A DNA stretch of 44,397 nucleotides from Aquificota bacterium. Lineage in GTDB: Bacteria > Aquificota > Aquificia > Aquificales > Aquificaceae. The stretch spans positions 1 to 44,397 of the forward strand of contig JAUZRJ010000081.1 of NCBI GenBank assembly GCA_030950545.1, in the 5' to 3' direction. Below are positions 7,844 through 16,553 of the stretch, piece after piece. The position numbers and the translations under genes were made by a program. Under the pieces are notes generated by a model that made no database searches, had not been told where the DNA came from, and saw only the letters and a program-made list of their open reading frames with translations. Numbering within the stretch: position 1 is the stretch's first letter; the number at the start of each line of letters is the position of its first letter.

Positions 7844-8682
7844 AGGACGTTCTGTTCTTCGAGAGGGACCCTTACGCACCCATAAGGCACTGCTACCCGG
7901 TCTCCAAGGTCCTCTACGAGGGAAAGAGCGATTATCAGGAGATACTTGTGATAGAAACCCCCGATTTCGGGAAGCTCCTGATACTTGACGGTGTGGTTCA
8001 GCTCGATGAGAAGTACGAGTTCATGTATCACGAGTTTCTCGCCCACGTTCCCATGCACGCACACCCGAAACCGGAAAGTGTCCTGATAATAGGAGGCGGT
8101 GACGGAGGCACCCTGAGGGAGGTCCTGAAGCACGACTGTGTGAAGAGGGCTGTCCTCGTCGACATAGACAGGGAGGTCATAGAGGTCTCCAAGAGGTTCT
8201 TCCCAACACTTTCCAAGTCTTTCGACGACCCGAGGGCCATAGTGGTAAACGAGGACGGCTACAAGTTCGTCCAAGAGTGTGAGAACGAGTTCGATGTAAT
8301 CATAGTGGACTCCACGGACCCTGTAGGCTTTGCCCACGCACTCACCACAGAGGAGTTCTTCAGGTTCGTCCACAGGGCTCTTAAGGAGGACGGCATATTC
8401 ACCGCCCAGACAGAGTCAATCCACTACCACCTGGACATGGTCGTCAGGATACAGAAGAGTCTGAGGAAGATCTTTCCCGTGGTGGACCTCTTCACCTCCG
8501 TCATTCCCGTATACGCGGGCTACTGGTGGACCTACTCCATAGCTTCTAAGAAACACCCCGTAAGGGAGCCCGTCAGGGAGGTGAAGGTCCAGACGAAGAT
8601 ATACTCGGAGGAGATGCACAGGTACGCCTTCCTGCCGGAGGGTTTTTACAGGAAGATACTCGAGGGAGGGTTTAAGTTATAA
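7840..8682 (+). CDS. speE: Polyamine aminopropyltransferase (spermidine synthase)
   Basis: Transfers aminopropyl from decarboxylated SAM to a diamine and releases 5'-methylthioadenosine. The conserved LLILDGVVQLDEKYEFMYHE, the SAM-type loop VLIIGGGDGGTLREVLKH and the catalytic region VIIVDSTDP are visible; 280 aa is normal. Hyperthermophile versions often have broad amine specificity and make longer polyamines (family knowledge). Translationally coupled to rsmA (ATGA). The stop codon TAA lies inside a TATAAT that may be the -10 of the ribosomal protein operon. An MtnP-family gene about 11 kb downstream would handle the by-product. Confidence 0.95.
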   Translation: MKDVLFFERDPYAPIRHCYPVSKVLYEGKSDYQEILVIETPDFGKLLILDGVVQLDEKYEFMYHEFLAHVPMHAHPKPESVLIIGGGDGGTLREVLKHDCVKRAVLVDIDREVIEVSKRFFPTLSKSFDDPRAIVVNEDGYKFVQECENEFDVIIVDSTDPVGFAHALTTEEFFRFVHRALKEDGIFTAQTESIHYHLDMVVRIQKSLRKIFPVVDLFTSVIPVYAGYWWTYSIASKKHPVREPVREVKVQTKIYSEEMHRYAFLPEGFYRKILEGGFKL

Positions 8683-8684
8683 TA
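8679..8684 (+). promoter_or_regulatory. Possible -10 box of the rpsF operon
   Basis: TATAAT overlaps the speE stop codon. The predicted start near 8691 would leave a leader of about 25 nt with GGAGGTAAGG before rpsF. No good -35 was seen. A small CTTG/CAAG stem in the leader precedes a CCG triplet, faintly recalling the S6:S18 autoregulatory motif, but the fit is weak. Confidence 0.4.
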
Positions 8685-8715
8685 TCTTGACTGTCCCAAG
8701 TCCGGAGGTAAGGTT

Positions 8716-9057
8716 ATGCCGAGGCAGAGACACTACAGGACCCTGAGATTTTACGAGACCGTCTTTGTCCTAAAGCCCACCCTGAACGAGGAGGAAGTCA
8801 AGAGAAGAGCTGAGGAGATAAAGAAGTTCATAGAGTCCAAGGGAGGGGAGATACTCCACTTCCAGGACTGGGGGACCAAAACCCTCGCTTACAGGATAGA
8901 CAACTACAACCACGGAAGGTACTTCCTCATCCAGTTCAAGACGGAAAACCCCCAGCTACCCAACGAGCTCGACTTCCAGCTCAAGATAAACGAGGACGTG
9001 ATAAGGTGGCTCAACTTCCAGATAAAGGAGAGCGAGGTGATAAGAAGTGCTAAATAA
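8716..9057 (+). CDS. rpsF: 30S ribosomal protein S6
   Basis: S6 binds the 16S central domain as a dimer with S18. LRFYETVFVLKPTLNEEEVKRRAEEI at the start and DWGTKTLAYRIDNYNHGRYFLIQFK in the middle are typical. At 113 aa it has no acidic or glutamate tail. GGAGGTAAGG gives a strong ribosome-binding site for ATG 8716. First gene of the classic rpsF-ssb-rpsR-rplI order; its 3' end overlaps the ssb GTG start by 11 nt. Confidence 0.97.
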   Translation: MPRQRHYRTLRFYETVFVLKPTLNEEEVKRRAEEIKKFIESKGGEILHFQDWGTKTLAYRIDNYNHGRYFLIQFKTENPQLPNELDFQLKINEDVIRWLNFQIKESEVIRSAK

Positions 9058-9469
9058 GGTCCTCCTGATAGGAAGGCTGGTAAAGGACCCCGTGATAAGG
9101 TATCTCCCTTCGGGAACACCTGTTACCGAGTTCGGGATAGTCTGGAACAGGAGGTTCAGGTCGGGGGAGGAGTGGAAGGAGGAGAGCCACTTTTTCGACA
9201 TAAAGGCTTACGGCGGTTTGGCGGAAGACCTCGCCAGCAGGCTTTCCAAGGGGTACACAGTTGTGGTTGAGGGCAGGCTCTCCCAGGAGCGGTGGACGGG
9301 CCAGGACGGAAAGACCTACAGCAGGGTCAGGATAGTGGCTGAGAGCGTGAGGATCATAAGGAAGCCCAAGATGGAGGAGGTGGAGTCGGAGGAGCTACCT
9401 GAGCCAAAGGTCTCCCCCGGCGTTGAAGAAACCTCACCCTTCGGTGAGGAGGACGAGATACCCTTTTGA
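9047..9469 (+). CDS. ssb: Single-stranded DNA-binding protein
   Basis: The OB-fold opens MLNKVLLIGRLVKDPVIRYLPSGTPV. The acidic tail ends in GEEDEIPF, the partner-binding tip of bacterial SSBs. 140 aa. It starts with GTG inside the end of rpsF, behind GAGG. Location between S6 and S18 is the conserved arrangement. Confidence 0.97.
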   Translation: MLNKVLLIGRLVKDPVIRYLPSGTPVTEFGIVWNRRFRSGEEWKEESHFFDIKAYGGLAEDLASRLSKGYTVVVEGRLSQERWTGQDGKTYSRVRIVAESVRIIRKPKMEEVESEELPEPKVSPGVEETSPFGEEDEIPF

Positions 9470-9481
9470 GGAGGTAAGGAC

Positions 9482-9703
9482 ATGGCGATAAAGAAACCCG
9501 CCAAAAAGAAGAGCTGTTACTTCTGCGAGGCGGGCAGGGAACCTGACTACAAGAACTACGAAGAGCTCAGGCAGTTCATGACCGATAGGGCCAGGATAAA
9601 GTCGAGGAGGCAGACGAACCTCTGTGCCAAGCACCAGAGGAGACTCGCCCTGCAGATAAAGAGGGCGAGACAGCTGGCCCTGCTCCCGTACGTGGTTGTT
9701 TAG
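9482..9703 (+). CDS. rpsR: 30S ribosomal protein S18
   Basis: 73-aa basic protein with YKNYEELRQFMTDRARIKSRRQTNLCAKHQRRL, the S18 signature. It retains CYFC...C in the N-terminal half, the cysteine-bearing form that can bind zinc. GAGGAGGTAAGG precedes ATG. S18 pairs with S6 encoded two genes upstream. Confidence 0.97.
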   Translation: MAIKKPAKKKSCYFCEAGREPDYKNYEELRQFMTDRARIKSRRQTNLCAKHQRRLALQIKRARQLALLPYVVV

Positions 9704-9713
9704 GAGGGGTCCG

Positions 9714-10166
9714 ATGAAGGTCATACTCACAAGGGATCTTGAAGGCTACGGTTTTTTTGGTGATATAGTTGAGGTCAAGGACGGGTTCGCCAACAACTAC
9801 CTGATCCCGAGGGGCTACGCCCTTCCCGCGACGGAAGGAAACGTAAGACACGTACAGGAGATCCTGAAACAGAAGAGGAGAAAGCTCGAAAGGGAAAGGA
9901 GGAAGGCGGAGGAGATAGCCAGAAAGCTGGAAGGTGTGGTCGTTCGTGTGGAGAAGCAGGCGGGAGAGGGTGGAAAGCTCTTCGGATCGGTCACCCCTGC
10001 GGATGTGGTCGAAGCTCTCAGAGAACAGGGCGTTGAGATCCAGAGGAAGATGGTGATCTTCCCCCACCCCATAAGGGAGGTAGGTGTTTATCCGGTAAAG
10101 ATAAGGGTTCACAGGGACGTAACCGTTGAGATCAAGGTCGATGTCAGACCGAAGGAGAAGGAATAA
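9714..10166 (+). CDS. rplI: 50S ribosomal protein L9
   Basis: The N-terminal domain MKVILTRDLEGYGFFGDIVEVKDGFANNYLIPRGYA is followed by the long charged connecting helix (KQKRRKLERERRKAEEIARKL) and a C-terminal rRNA-binding domain. The ORF opens at 9696, but ATG 9714 has TAGGAGGGG before it and matches the L9 N-terminus; 150 aa. The stop TAA lies within TAAATT, a possible weak -10 for ccsA. Confidence 0.97.
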   Translation: MKVILTRDLEGYGFFGDIVEVKDGFANNYLIPRGYALPATEGNVRHVQEILKQKRRKLERERRKAEEIARKLEGVVVRVEKQAGEGGKLFGSVTPADVVEALREQGVEIQRKMVIFPHPIREVGVYPVKIRVHRDVTVEIKVDVRPKEKE

Positions 10167-10178
10167 ATTATTTGAACC

Positions 10179-11114
10179 ATGAAAGAGGTCGCGGTAGAGA
10201 AGAAGAGGATAGGGGTTCCGTTAGGCTTTATCCTGGCTCTGGGAGGTTTCCTGACAGCGGTCGGTCTCTCACTTCTTCCCTTTGACAACGTCTTCTGGTA
10301 CAGGTCCGCCATGTTAGCTTACGGACTGGGGTCCGTGGTCTACATAGCCCACGCTGTCCTCAGGGACAGGATAATAGGAGGGGTAGCCACAGGGGTTCTC
10401 TCTCTGGGACTTCTCCTCAACCTCACAGGCATGATAAGGAGGTCCATAGAGAGCTACCAGCTCGGTATATTCCATCCGCCCTGGAGCAACCTCTTTGAAG
10501 CCCTCACCTTCTGGAGCTTCATAGCGGGTTTTGTTTACCTCATCATAGAGAGGAAGTACGGCTTCAAGCTCATAGGAGCCTTTGTCCTCCCGGTTATATT
10601 CTTCACATCCGCCTTCGCCATATTCAAGGCTACCCACGAGATCCAGCCCCTCATGCCCGCCCTGAGGAGCTACTGGCTCTACATCCACGTCGTGACCGCC
10701 TTCACAGGTTATGCGGGATTTACGGTCGCCTTCGGAGGTGCGGTTGCGTATCTTATAAGGGAGTACCTCGGTAAGCACGAGAAGGTGAGGCGCTACCTGC
10801 CCTCACCTGAGATCCTCGACGAGATAACCTACAAGTCCATAGCCATAGTGTTTCCCGTGTGGACCGCCTCGATAATCCTGGGTGCCGCGTGGGCGAACGA
10901 GGCCTGGGGAGGGTACTGGAGCTGGGACCCCAAGGAGGTCTGGTCCCTTATAGTGTGGCTCTTCTTCGGAGCTTACCTGCACGCCCGCCAGCTGATGGGT
11001 TGGAGGGGCAAAAGAGTAGCTTGGATGGTCGTGGCGGGATTCGTGACCGTCCTGATATGCTTCTTTGCCATAAACCTGTACTTTCCGGGTCTTCACAGCT
11101 ACGCTACTGAGTGA
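10179..11114 (+). CDS. ccsA: Cytochrome c biogenesis protein CcsA-type (WWD haem handler)
   Basis: Polytopic membrane protein of system II cytochrome c maturation, which presents haem to apocytochromes outside the membrane together with ResB/Ccs1. The WWD motif WANEAWGGYWSWDPKEVW, about eight hydrophobic spans, and histidines in the flanking loops (YIHVVTAFTG, FGAYLHARQL, LHSY) are visible. No resB-like gene is in the window. The window encodes at least four CxxCH proteins that would need it. It follows rplI by 12 nt with no Shine-Dalgarno, so it may have its own start. The 3' end overlaps the convergent EAL-HDOD gene by 11 bp. Confidence 0.9.
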   Translation: MKEVAVEKKRIGVPLGFILALGGFLTAVGLSLLPFDNVFWYRSAMLAYGLGSVVYIAHAVLRDRIIGGVATGVLSLGLLLNLTGMIRRSIESYQLGIFHPPWSNLFEALTFWSFIAGFVYLIIERKYGFKLIGAFVLPVIFFTSAFAIFKATHEIQPLMPALRSYWLYIHVVTAFTGYAGFTVAFGGAVAYLIREYLGKHEKVRRYLPSPEILDEITYKSIAIVFPVWTASIILGAAWANEAWGGYWSWDPKEVWSLIVWLFFGAYLHARQLMGWRGKRVAWMVVAGFVTVLICFFAINLYFPGLHSYATE

Positions 11115-12321
11115 TCTCCCTTGTGATCCGGTGGGCGGTTTCGACCGCGGACCTGACCTTTTCGGGAGGGACTTTCAGGACCCTCGCCACCTTCCCTATG
11201 AGCCCGCTGTCCTCCGGGTCCTCCTCCAGAAGCTCGACTAAGGAGAGTATTAGCCCGAGCTCGTTATACCTCGTCTCGTAAGCCTCCACTATCTCCTCGT
11301 CTAAGTTGAGCTCCCTCGCTATGTCCTGAGGGTGTTCGCCCATAAGTTCGTCCATGAGTGAAAAGAGGCCGGTTATGTAAGCCTTGTCCTCCAGCCCGGG
11401 GGCATAGAGGCGGGCGAGCTCTTCCGACATGCTCGCCCTGAGGAGTGACCTCTTTATCAGCTCCTCCTCTTCATGCCCAGCAAAGAGCTCCGTTATGGCG
11501 AGTGCGAGGGTGAAGTTGGCCACGTTGTTTAGACTGAGAAGAGATATCGCGTCCTCCACGGAGTTTATCTCATGGGCACGCTCTTTGTACAGAGACTTCA
11601 CGAACCTGAGAAGTCTGTAAGTAGCTCCCACGTCCTGCTCTATAACCTCCGCAGCTTTCCTCAGGTCCCTCCTCTTCAGGGCTTCGTAGAGCTTTATCAC
11701 GGTGCTCTTCATGAAGTAGAGGCTCCTTATGTCTCTCAGGGGAACGGGTCTGGCGAGATAGTAGCCCTGGAAGTAGTCCACACCCGCCCTTTTGGCGCGG
11801 TCGTAGTCCTCCTCCGTTTCTATATGCTTGGCTATGACGCCTTTTCCGAGCTCCTTCAGGACGTTCATAACCTCCTTCAGCTCCTCTTCCGTGTAAACGA
11901 GCTCCCTCCAGTTTATCTTCACGAGGTGACACCTGCTCAGCAGGGGGAGGTAGTTGACCTTCTCAAATCCGAAGTCGTCTATACAGAAGATAAAGCCCCT
12001 GTCCACCAGCTCGTTGACCGCCCTTAGGAGCTCATTTGTTATGCTTCTGTTCTCAACAAGCTCTATGCCCACGTACTCGGGGGGCAAGAGTTCGAACATG
12101 GTCGCCTCTAAAAAGAGGGACGGGACGTTTATAAAGACGGGCTTTCCCCTGCCCACCTTCTCCGGGTTCAGGTCCGCAACGATGTTTATGGTTATAGATG
12201 TGGCCCTGAGGGGGTCAAGCCCCTCGGGAAACCTCTTGGTCTTTATGTCCTTCAGGGTAAGCTCGTAGAAGGCTACGTTACCTTCCCTGTCGAAGATGGG
12301 CTGTTTAAACAGAACGTACAT
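11104..12321 (-). CDS. EAL-HDOD (YuxH-like) signalling protein, EAL degenerate
   Basis: The first half is an EAL-fold domain in which the signature is worn down: YELTLKDI in place of ExLxR, KINWREL in place of KID, although ELVENRSI, CIDDFGFEK and FQGYYLARP are retained. It is therefore unlikely to hydrolyse c-di-GMP. The second half (about 200-400) is an HDOD domain (LLRFVKSLYKERAHEINSVEDAISLLSLNNVANF), a fold linked to regulatory protein contacts. This architecture occurs in stress and motility regulators. It follows folC by 12 nt on the same strand. Its 3' end overlaps ccsA. Confidence 0.85.
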   Translation of the reverse strand: MYVLFKQPIFDREGNVAFYELTLKDIKTKRFPEGLDPLRATSITINIVADLNPEKVGRGKPVFINVPSLFLEATMFELLPPEYVGIELVENRSITNELLRAVNELVDRGFIFCIDDFGFEKVNYLPLLSRCHLVKINWRELVYTEEELKEVMNVLKELGKGVIAKHIETEEDYDRAKRAGVDYFQGYYLARPVPLRDIRSLYFMKSTVIKLYEALKRRDLRKAAEVIEQDVGATYRLLRFVKSLYKERAHEINSVEDAISLLSLNNVANFTLALAITELFAGHEEEELIKRSLLRASMSEELARLYAPGLEDKAYITGLFSLMDELMGEHPQDIARELNLDEEIVEAYETRYNELGLILSLVELLEEDPEDSGLIGKVARVLKVPPEKVRSAVETAHRITREITQ

Positions 12322-12333
12322 ACTCTCATCATT

Positions 12334-13554
12334 TTATATAACGGAGTGTTCCCTGGCTTCTTTAATCTCCCCGACAAGGTAAAGGGAACCGAGGGCGAGC
12401 ACGTTCTCATCTATGGTCCAGACCTCCGCGGGAGTCCTCAGGACCTCCACCTTTCTAAAACCGATTTGCCTGGCCACCTTGTAGAGGTTGGCCACACTCT
12501 CACCCCTGTGGTAGCTCACCTGGGTGAGGTAGACGGTGTCCGTGTGTCTCCTTATTATCTGAAGGGATAGCTCCCACTCTTTATCTCTGAGGCCCGTGAA
12601 GAGTATGCGGACATCGAACACCCTGAGGGCCTCTTTGACGACCTTGGCGATGGCGTAAGGGTTATGGGACCCGTCCACTATGAGGAGCGGGTCTTCCCTC
12701 AGGACTTCCATCCTGCCTTCCCACCGTGCGTCCTCAAGGGCCTTCTTTGCCTTGGAGGGGTCAAGGTCTGTGAACAGATGGGAGGCGGTGAGGGCAAGGG
12801 CAGCGTTGTCCACCTGCCACTTACCCCAGAGACCGAGCCTCGCCCTGTCCAGGTGCAGGTCCTGAAAGCTGTAGTCCTCCAAAAAGGTGTCTGAACCTTC
12901 CACGCTTCCCGAGTAGGTGAAGTCCGCCCCCGCGACCACAAGGTTCTCAGCCCCGAGCTCCATAGCCCTGGTGTAGAGGGGATACCTTGAGCTTCCTATG
13001 ACCAGCGGTTTCCCTGGAACGCGGAGGTTCAGCTTGTCCTCCGCTATCTCCTCCACGTTTTTACCGAGCCATCTGGTGTGATCCCTTTCCGCATTTGTGA
13101 TCACAACCACTTCAGCACCACAGACCTTGGTCGCGTCCCACCTTCCGCCCATCCCCACCTCCATGACCGCAACGTCCACACCCTGGTCCGCAAAATAAAG
13201 GAGGGCTATAAGGACCGTCGCCTCAAAGTAGGTGAGCCTGAACCTCTCGAAGACACCTTTCAGGTCCTTTATGTAGTGGTTGAGCGTTTCGTCGGTTATC
13301 TGGTTCCCGTTCACCCTCCACCTTTCGTTTTCCGAAACCAGATGGGGGGATACGAACCAGCCCGTTTTGAAACCGTGATATCTTAAGATCCTCTCCAGAA
13401 ACGCGCAGGTGGACCCTTTGCCGTTCGTCCCCCCGACGAGCACAGCGGGAAACCTCCTCTGGGGGTTGCCCACATAGTCCACCGCCTCTTTAATCCTTTT
13501 CAGAGTGGGAACTATGTTGTAGTCCCTTCCCCTGTAAAGGTCCCAGAGCTTCAT
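12334..13554 (-). CDS. folC: Folylpolyglutamate / dihydrofolate synthase
   Basis: Mur-ligase-type enzyme adding glutamate to folates, and in bifunctional versions to dihydropteroate. The P-loop VLVGGTNGKGSTCAFLE, the conserved MEVGMGGRWDAT and IVDGSHNPYAI are present; 406 aa fits. First gene of the folC/EAL-HDOD unit. A minus-strand promoter, TTGAAA (13586-13591), 16 nt, TAAATT (13564-13569), ends 9 nt before the ATG and there is no Shine-Dalgarno. Confidence 0.95.
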   Translation of the reverse strand: MKLWDLYRGRDYNIVPTLKRIKEAVDYVGNPQRRFPAVLVGGTNGKGSTCAFLERILRYHGFKTGWFVSPHLVSENERWRVNGNQITDETLNHYIKDLKGVFERFRLTYFEATVLIALLYFADQGVDVAVMEVGMGGRWDATKVCGAEVVVITNAERDHTRWLGKNVEEIAEDKLNLRVPGKPLVIGSSRYPLYTRAMELGAENLVVAGADFTYSGSVEGSDTFLEDYSFQDLHLDRARLGLWGKWQVDNAALALTASHLFTDLDPSKAKKALEDARWEGRMEVLREDPLLIVDGSHNPYAIAKVVKEALRVFDVRILFTGLRDKEWELSLQIIRRHTDTVYLTQVSYHRGESVANLYKVARQIGFRKVEVLRTPAEVWTIDENVLALGSLYLVGEIKEAREHSVI

Positions 13555-13563
13555 GGGAGATGA

Positions 13564-13591
13564 AATTTAGAGTACATCAACCTCTTTTCAA
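13564..13591 (-). promoter_or_regulatory. folC promoter in the folC/trpB2 divergent region
   Basis: Minus-strand TTGAAA (13586-13591), 16-nt spacer, TAAATT (13564-13569), 9 nt before the folC ATG. On the plus strand TAAAAT (13594-13599) could be the trpB2 -10, leaving a leader with AGGAGGTGG. Confidence 0.5.
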
Positions 13592-13626
13592 GTTAAAATG
13601 ACCAGAAACACTTAGGAGGTGGAAGG

Positions 13627-14928
13627 TTGAGGAGGTATACGCTTCCCGAGACGGAGATCCCGAAAAAGTGGTTGAACATACTCCCCCTGCTTCCAGAACC
13701 GCTGGACCCTCCCCTTGACCCCGAGACCAGGGAACCCGTCTCCCCCGACAAGCTCCTGGCTATCTTTCCAGAACCCCTTGTGGAGCAGGAGGTATCGGAT
13801 AAGGAGTGGGTGGACATACCCGAGGAGGTTCTTAACGTTTACTCCCTCTGGAGACCCACACCCCTTCACAGGGCGAAAAACCTTGAGGAGTATCTGGGAA
13901 CTCCCGCCAAGATCTTCTACAAGAACGAGAGTGTCTCTCCGCCCGGGTCCCACAAGCCAAACACCGCGGTGGCCCAGGCTTACTACAACAGGATATCCGG
14001 CGTGAAGAGGCTAACCACGGAGACGGGAGCGGGTCAGTGGGGAAGCGCCCTCTCCTTTGCGACGCAGTTCTTCGGCCTTGAGTGCAGGGTTTACATGGTC
14101 AGGGTAAGCTACAACCAGAAGCCCTACAGAAGGGTACTCATGGAGACCTGGGGTGCGGAGGTGGTGCCTTCGCCCAGCCCGAACACAGAAGCAGGCAGGA
14201 GGTTCTACGAGAAGGACTCCGAACACCCGGGGAGTCTGGGAATAGCCATAAGTGAGGCTATCGAAGAGGCGGTAACCAGAGAGGACACAAAGTACTCCCT
14301 CGGAAGCGTCCTGAACCACGTCCTCCTGCACCAGACAGTTATAGGTCTTGAAGCGAAGAGGCAGATGGAGGAGGCAGGGTTGTACCCCGATGTAGTTATA
14401 GGTGCGGTTGGGGGCGGTTCAAACTTCGCAGGGCTCTCCTTACCCTTTATAGCGGACAAGCTGAGGGGTGAAAGGCCCGACCTTGAGGTCATAGCGGTAG
14501 AACCCACCGCCTGCCCGACCCTCACAAAAGGCGAGTACAGATACGACTTCGGAGACACAGTCGGACTTACACCCCTGATAAAGATGTACACCTTAGGACA
14601 CGAGTTCGTACCTCCGCCGATCCACGCGGGAGGTCTCAGATACCACGGGGACGCTCCTATAGTTTGCAAGCTCTACGACCTCGGGTACATATCCGCGGTC
14701 GCCTACAGCCAGAGGAAGGTGTTCGAAGCAGCTCTTATGTTCGCCAGGACCGAGGGTATAGTCCCAGCTCCCGAGTCCGCCCACGCCATCAGGAAGGCTA
14801 TAGACGTGGCTCTTGAGTGCAGGGAAACGGGGGAGGAGAAGGTTATACTCTTCAACCTCTCAGGACACGGCTACTTTGACCTGTCCGCCTATGAAAGGTA
14901 CCTGAAAGGTGAGCTCGAAGACACCTGA
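13627..14928 (+). CDS. trpB: Tryptophan synthase beta chain, TrpB2 type
   Basis: PLP enzyme making tryptophan from indole and serine. The PLP lysine lies in [22 protein letters not shown] binds substrate, [11 protein letters not shown] holds the phosphate, and the N-terminal extension ([18 protein letters not shown]) with [12 protein letters not shown] marks the TrpB2 branch. That branch commonly lacks tight coupling to TrpA and is thought to salvage indole (family knowledge). The TTG start is set by AGGAGGTGG just upstream. It is not with other trp genes; trpC, trpF and trpA are absent from the window. Confidence 0.95.
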   Translation: MRRYTLPETEIPKKWLNILPLLPEPLDPPLDPETREPVSPDKLLAIFPEPLVEQEVSDKEWVDIPEEVLNVYSLWRPTPLHRAKNLEEYLGTPAKIFYKNESVSPPGSHKPNTAVAQAYYNRISGVKRLTTETGAGQWGSALSFATQFFGLECRVYMVRVSYNQKPYRRVLMETWGAEVVPSPSPNTEAGRRFYEKDSEHPGSLGIAISEAIEEAVTREDTKYSLGSVLNHVLLHQTVIGLEAKRQMEEAGLYPDVVIGAVGGGSNFAGLSLPFIADKLRGERPDLEVIAVEPTACPTLTKGEYRYDFGDTVGLTPLIKMYTLGHEFVPPPIHAGGLRYHGDAPIVCKLYDLGYISAVAYSQRKVFEAALMFARTEGIVPAPESAHAIRKAIDVALECRETGEEKVILFNLSGHGYFDLSAYERYLKGELEDT

Positions 14929-14947
14929 GCGCTATATTTAAATTCCC

Positions 14948-15625
14948 ATGATCCGCAGGGTCTTCCAGATATTCCGTGAGAAGGGCGGTCTTCTGAAGGC
15001 CCTTGACCTCTGGGACTGGTACGAGAACCTGGAGCCCAGATACCAGAAGGCCATAAAGAAGTATTACTCCATCAAGGTGATCAAAAACCTGAACTTCCCC
15101 TACAAGGCGAAGCACTTCGACAGCGGAGAGGTGGAAAGACCCCTCTACACGAAGAGGACCTTTCTGGCGACCATAGCCCAGACCGCACTACTCGAAGGTG
15201 ACTACGGGTTTGCGGAGTGGCTCTACAACGAAGCACTGAAGCAGGAAGGCACCCCCTACGAAGCCCACCTCATATACAACGACCTGCTGCTCCTCGCCCA
15301 GAAGATCAGGGACTTCGATAAGATGAAGAGGTACTGCGAGGAGGATATAAAGATCTACCCCCAGTATAAGGAGGAGCTAAAGAACAAGTGGGGAGGGAAG
15401 CTACCCCAGATAAACACCTTTGAGGTTTACGTCTACCTTCTCGAGAGGGAGGGGAAGATAAGGGAATCCCTTGAGTTTGTTGAGTTCATTAAACGGGAAG
15501 GTATAACCTATCCTTACTATGATGAGGTAAAGGAGAGGCTCATCGGGAAGATCGGAGATGAAGGCAACGAGCAGGGTGGTCAGGAAGGTCATAAGGCTAC
15601 AGAGGGAGGAGAGGATAATCCCTGA
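14948..15625 (+). CDS. TPR-like helical protein, function unknown
   Basis: 225 aa, almost all helix. LATIAQTALLEGDYGFAEWLYNEALKQEG and EVYVYLLEREGKIRESLEFVEFIKREGI resemble tetratricopeptide repeats. There is no signal peptide, membrane span or catalytic motif. TATATT ends 9 nt before the ATG and no Shine-Dalgarno is present, so a near-leaderless start is likely. The last 22 codons overlap tilS in another frame and encode a low-complexity Gly/Glu tail, a sign that the 3' end may have been extended into tilS. Confidence 0.75.
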   Translation: MIRRVFQIFREKGGLLKALDLWDWYENLEPRYQKAIKKYYSIKVIKNLNFPYKAKHFDSGEVERPLYTKRTFLATIAQTALLEGDYGFAEWLYNEALKQEGTPYEAHLIYNDLLLLAQKIRDFDKMKRYCEEDIKIYPQYKEELKNKWGGKLPQINTFEVYVYLLEREGKIRESLEFVEFIKREGITYPYYDEVKERLIGKIGDEGNEQGGQEGHKATEGGEDNP

Positions 15626-16514
15626 AGGCTCATCGGTTCTCGTGGCCTTCTCGGGGGGCGTGGACTCGGTGGTCCTCGTTGAGGTCCTTCTGGAGCTCAA
15701 GGGCTTTTTCAGGCTGAAGAGGATAGCCCTCGCCCACTTTAACCACATGATCAGGAAAGAGGCGGAAAGAGACGAAGAGTTCTGCAGAACCTTTGCGGAG
15801 GCCAGGGGTCTGGAGATATTCACGGGAAGGGAAAACGTTAAGGAGTTCGCGAGAAAAGAGGGAAAGAGCCTGGAAGAGGCGGGGAGGGATCTCAGGTACA
15901 GGTTCCTGAGGGAGGTCAAAAAGAGGGAAGGTTTTGACCTTATAGCGACGGCCCACCACCTCACGGATATGGTTGAGACCGCTATCCTGTGGATGGTGAG
16001 AGGTTCGGGCGTAGAAGGGATCCTGGGCTTTGAACCGAGGGAAGGGGACGTCGTCAGACCCCTTTACAGGGTCAGTAAGGAGGAGATCCTCGAGTTCGCG
16101 AAGGCTAAAGGTCTTTCCTGGGTGGAGGACAGGACCAACTACGACATGAGGTTCTTCAGAAACAGGATAAGGCACAGGGTCATACCCGTCCTCAAAACCG
16201 CCAACAGGAACCTCGAGGAGACCTTCCTCAGGATGAGGGAGATCCTGAAGAGGGAGGACGAACTCCTGAAGAGGCTCTCCCGGAAAGTACTCGAAGAGGC
16301 ACGGGAGGGAGACGAATGCCTGAAGGTTTCGAGGCTCCGCTCTGAGGATGTAGCCCTCCAGAGGAGGGTCATAAGGGACTGGGCGGGTGTAAGGAACCTC
16401 TCCAAGGTCGAGCAGGTGAGGAGTCTCCTGCGGAGAGGAGGTGAGGTGAACCTGGGAGGAGGGCTTCTGGTGAGGAGGAGAGGCCCCCTCCTTTGCTTGA
16501 AAAAGTCAACCTGA
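15558..16514 (+). CDS. tilS: tRNA(Ile)-lysidine synthase
   Basis: Modifies C34 of tRNA-Ile(CAU) to lysidine so it reads AUA. The PP-loop VAFSGGVDSVV lies at residues 29-39; ALAHFNHMIR, ATAHHLTDMVETAILWMVRG and RNRIRHRVIPVL are family signatures. At 318 aa it closely resembles my recollection of the Aquifex enzyme, including the N-terminus, so ATG 15558 is kept despite a 68-nt overlap with the upstream gene. It precedes ftsH, a common pairing in bacteria. Confidence 0.95.
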   Translation: MKATSRVVRKVIRLQREERIIPEGSSVLVAFSGGVDSVVLVEVLLELKGFFRLKRIALAHFNHMIRKEAERDEEFCRTFAEARGLEIFTGRENVKEFARKEGKSLEEAGRDLRYRFLREVKKREGFDLIATAHHLTDMVETAILWMVRGSGVEGILGFEPREGDVVRPLYRVSKEEILEFAKAKGLSWVEDRTNYDMRFFRNRIRHRVIPVLKTANRNLEETFLRMREILKREDELLKRLSRKVLEEAREGDECLKVSRLRSEDVALQRRVIRDWAGVRNLSKVEQVRSLLRRGGEVNLGGGLLVRRRGPLLCLKKST

Positions 16515-16553
16515 GACCCTATCTTCTATTTCTACGGGGGTTTTGAGGTGCAG

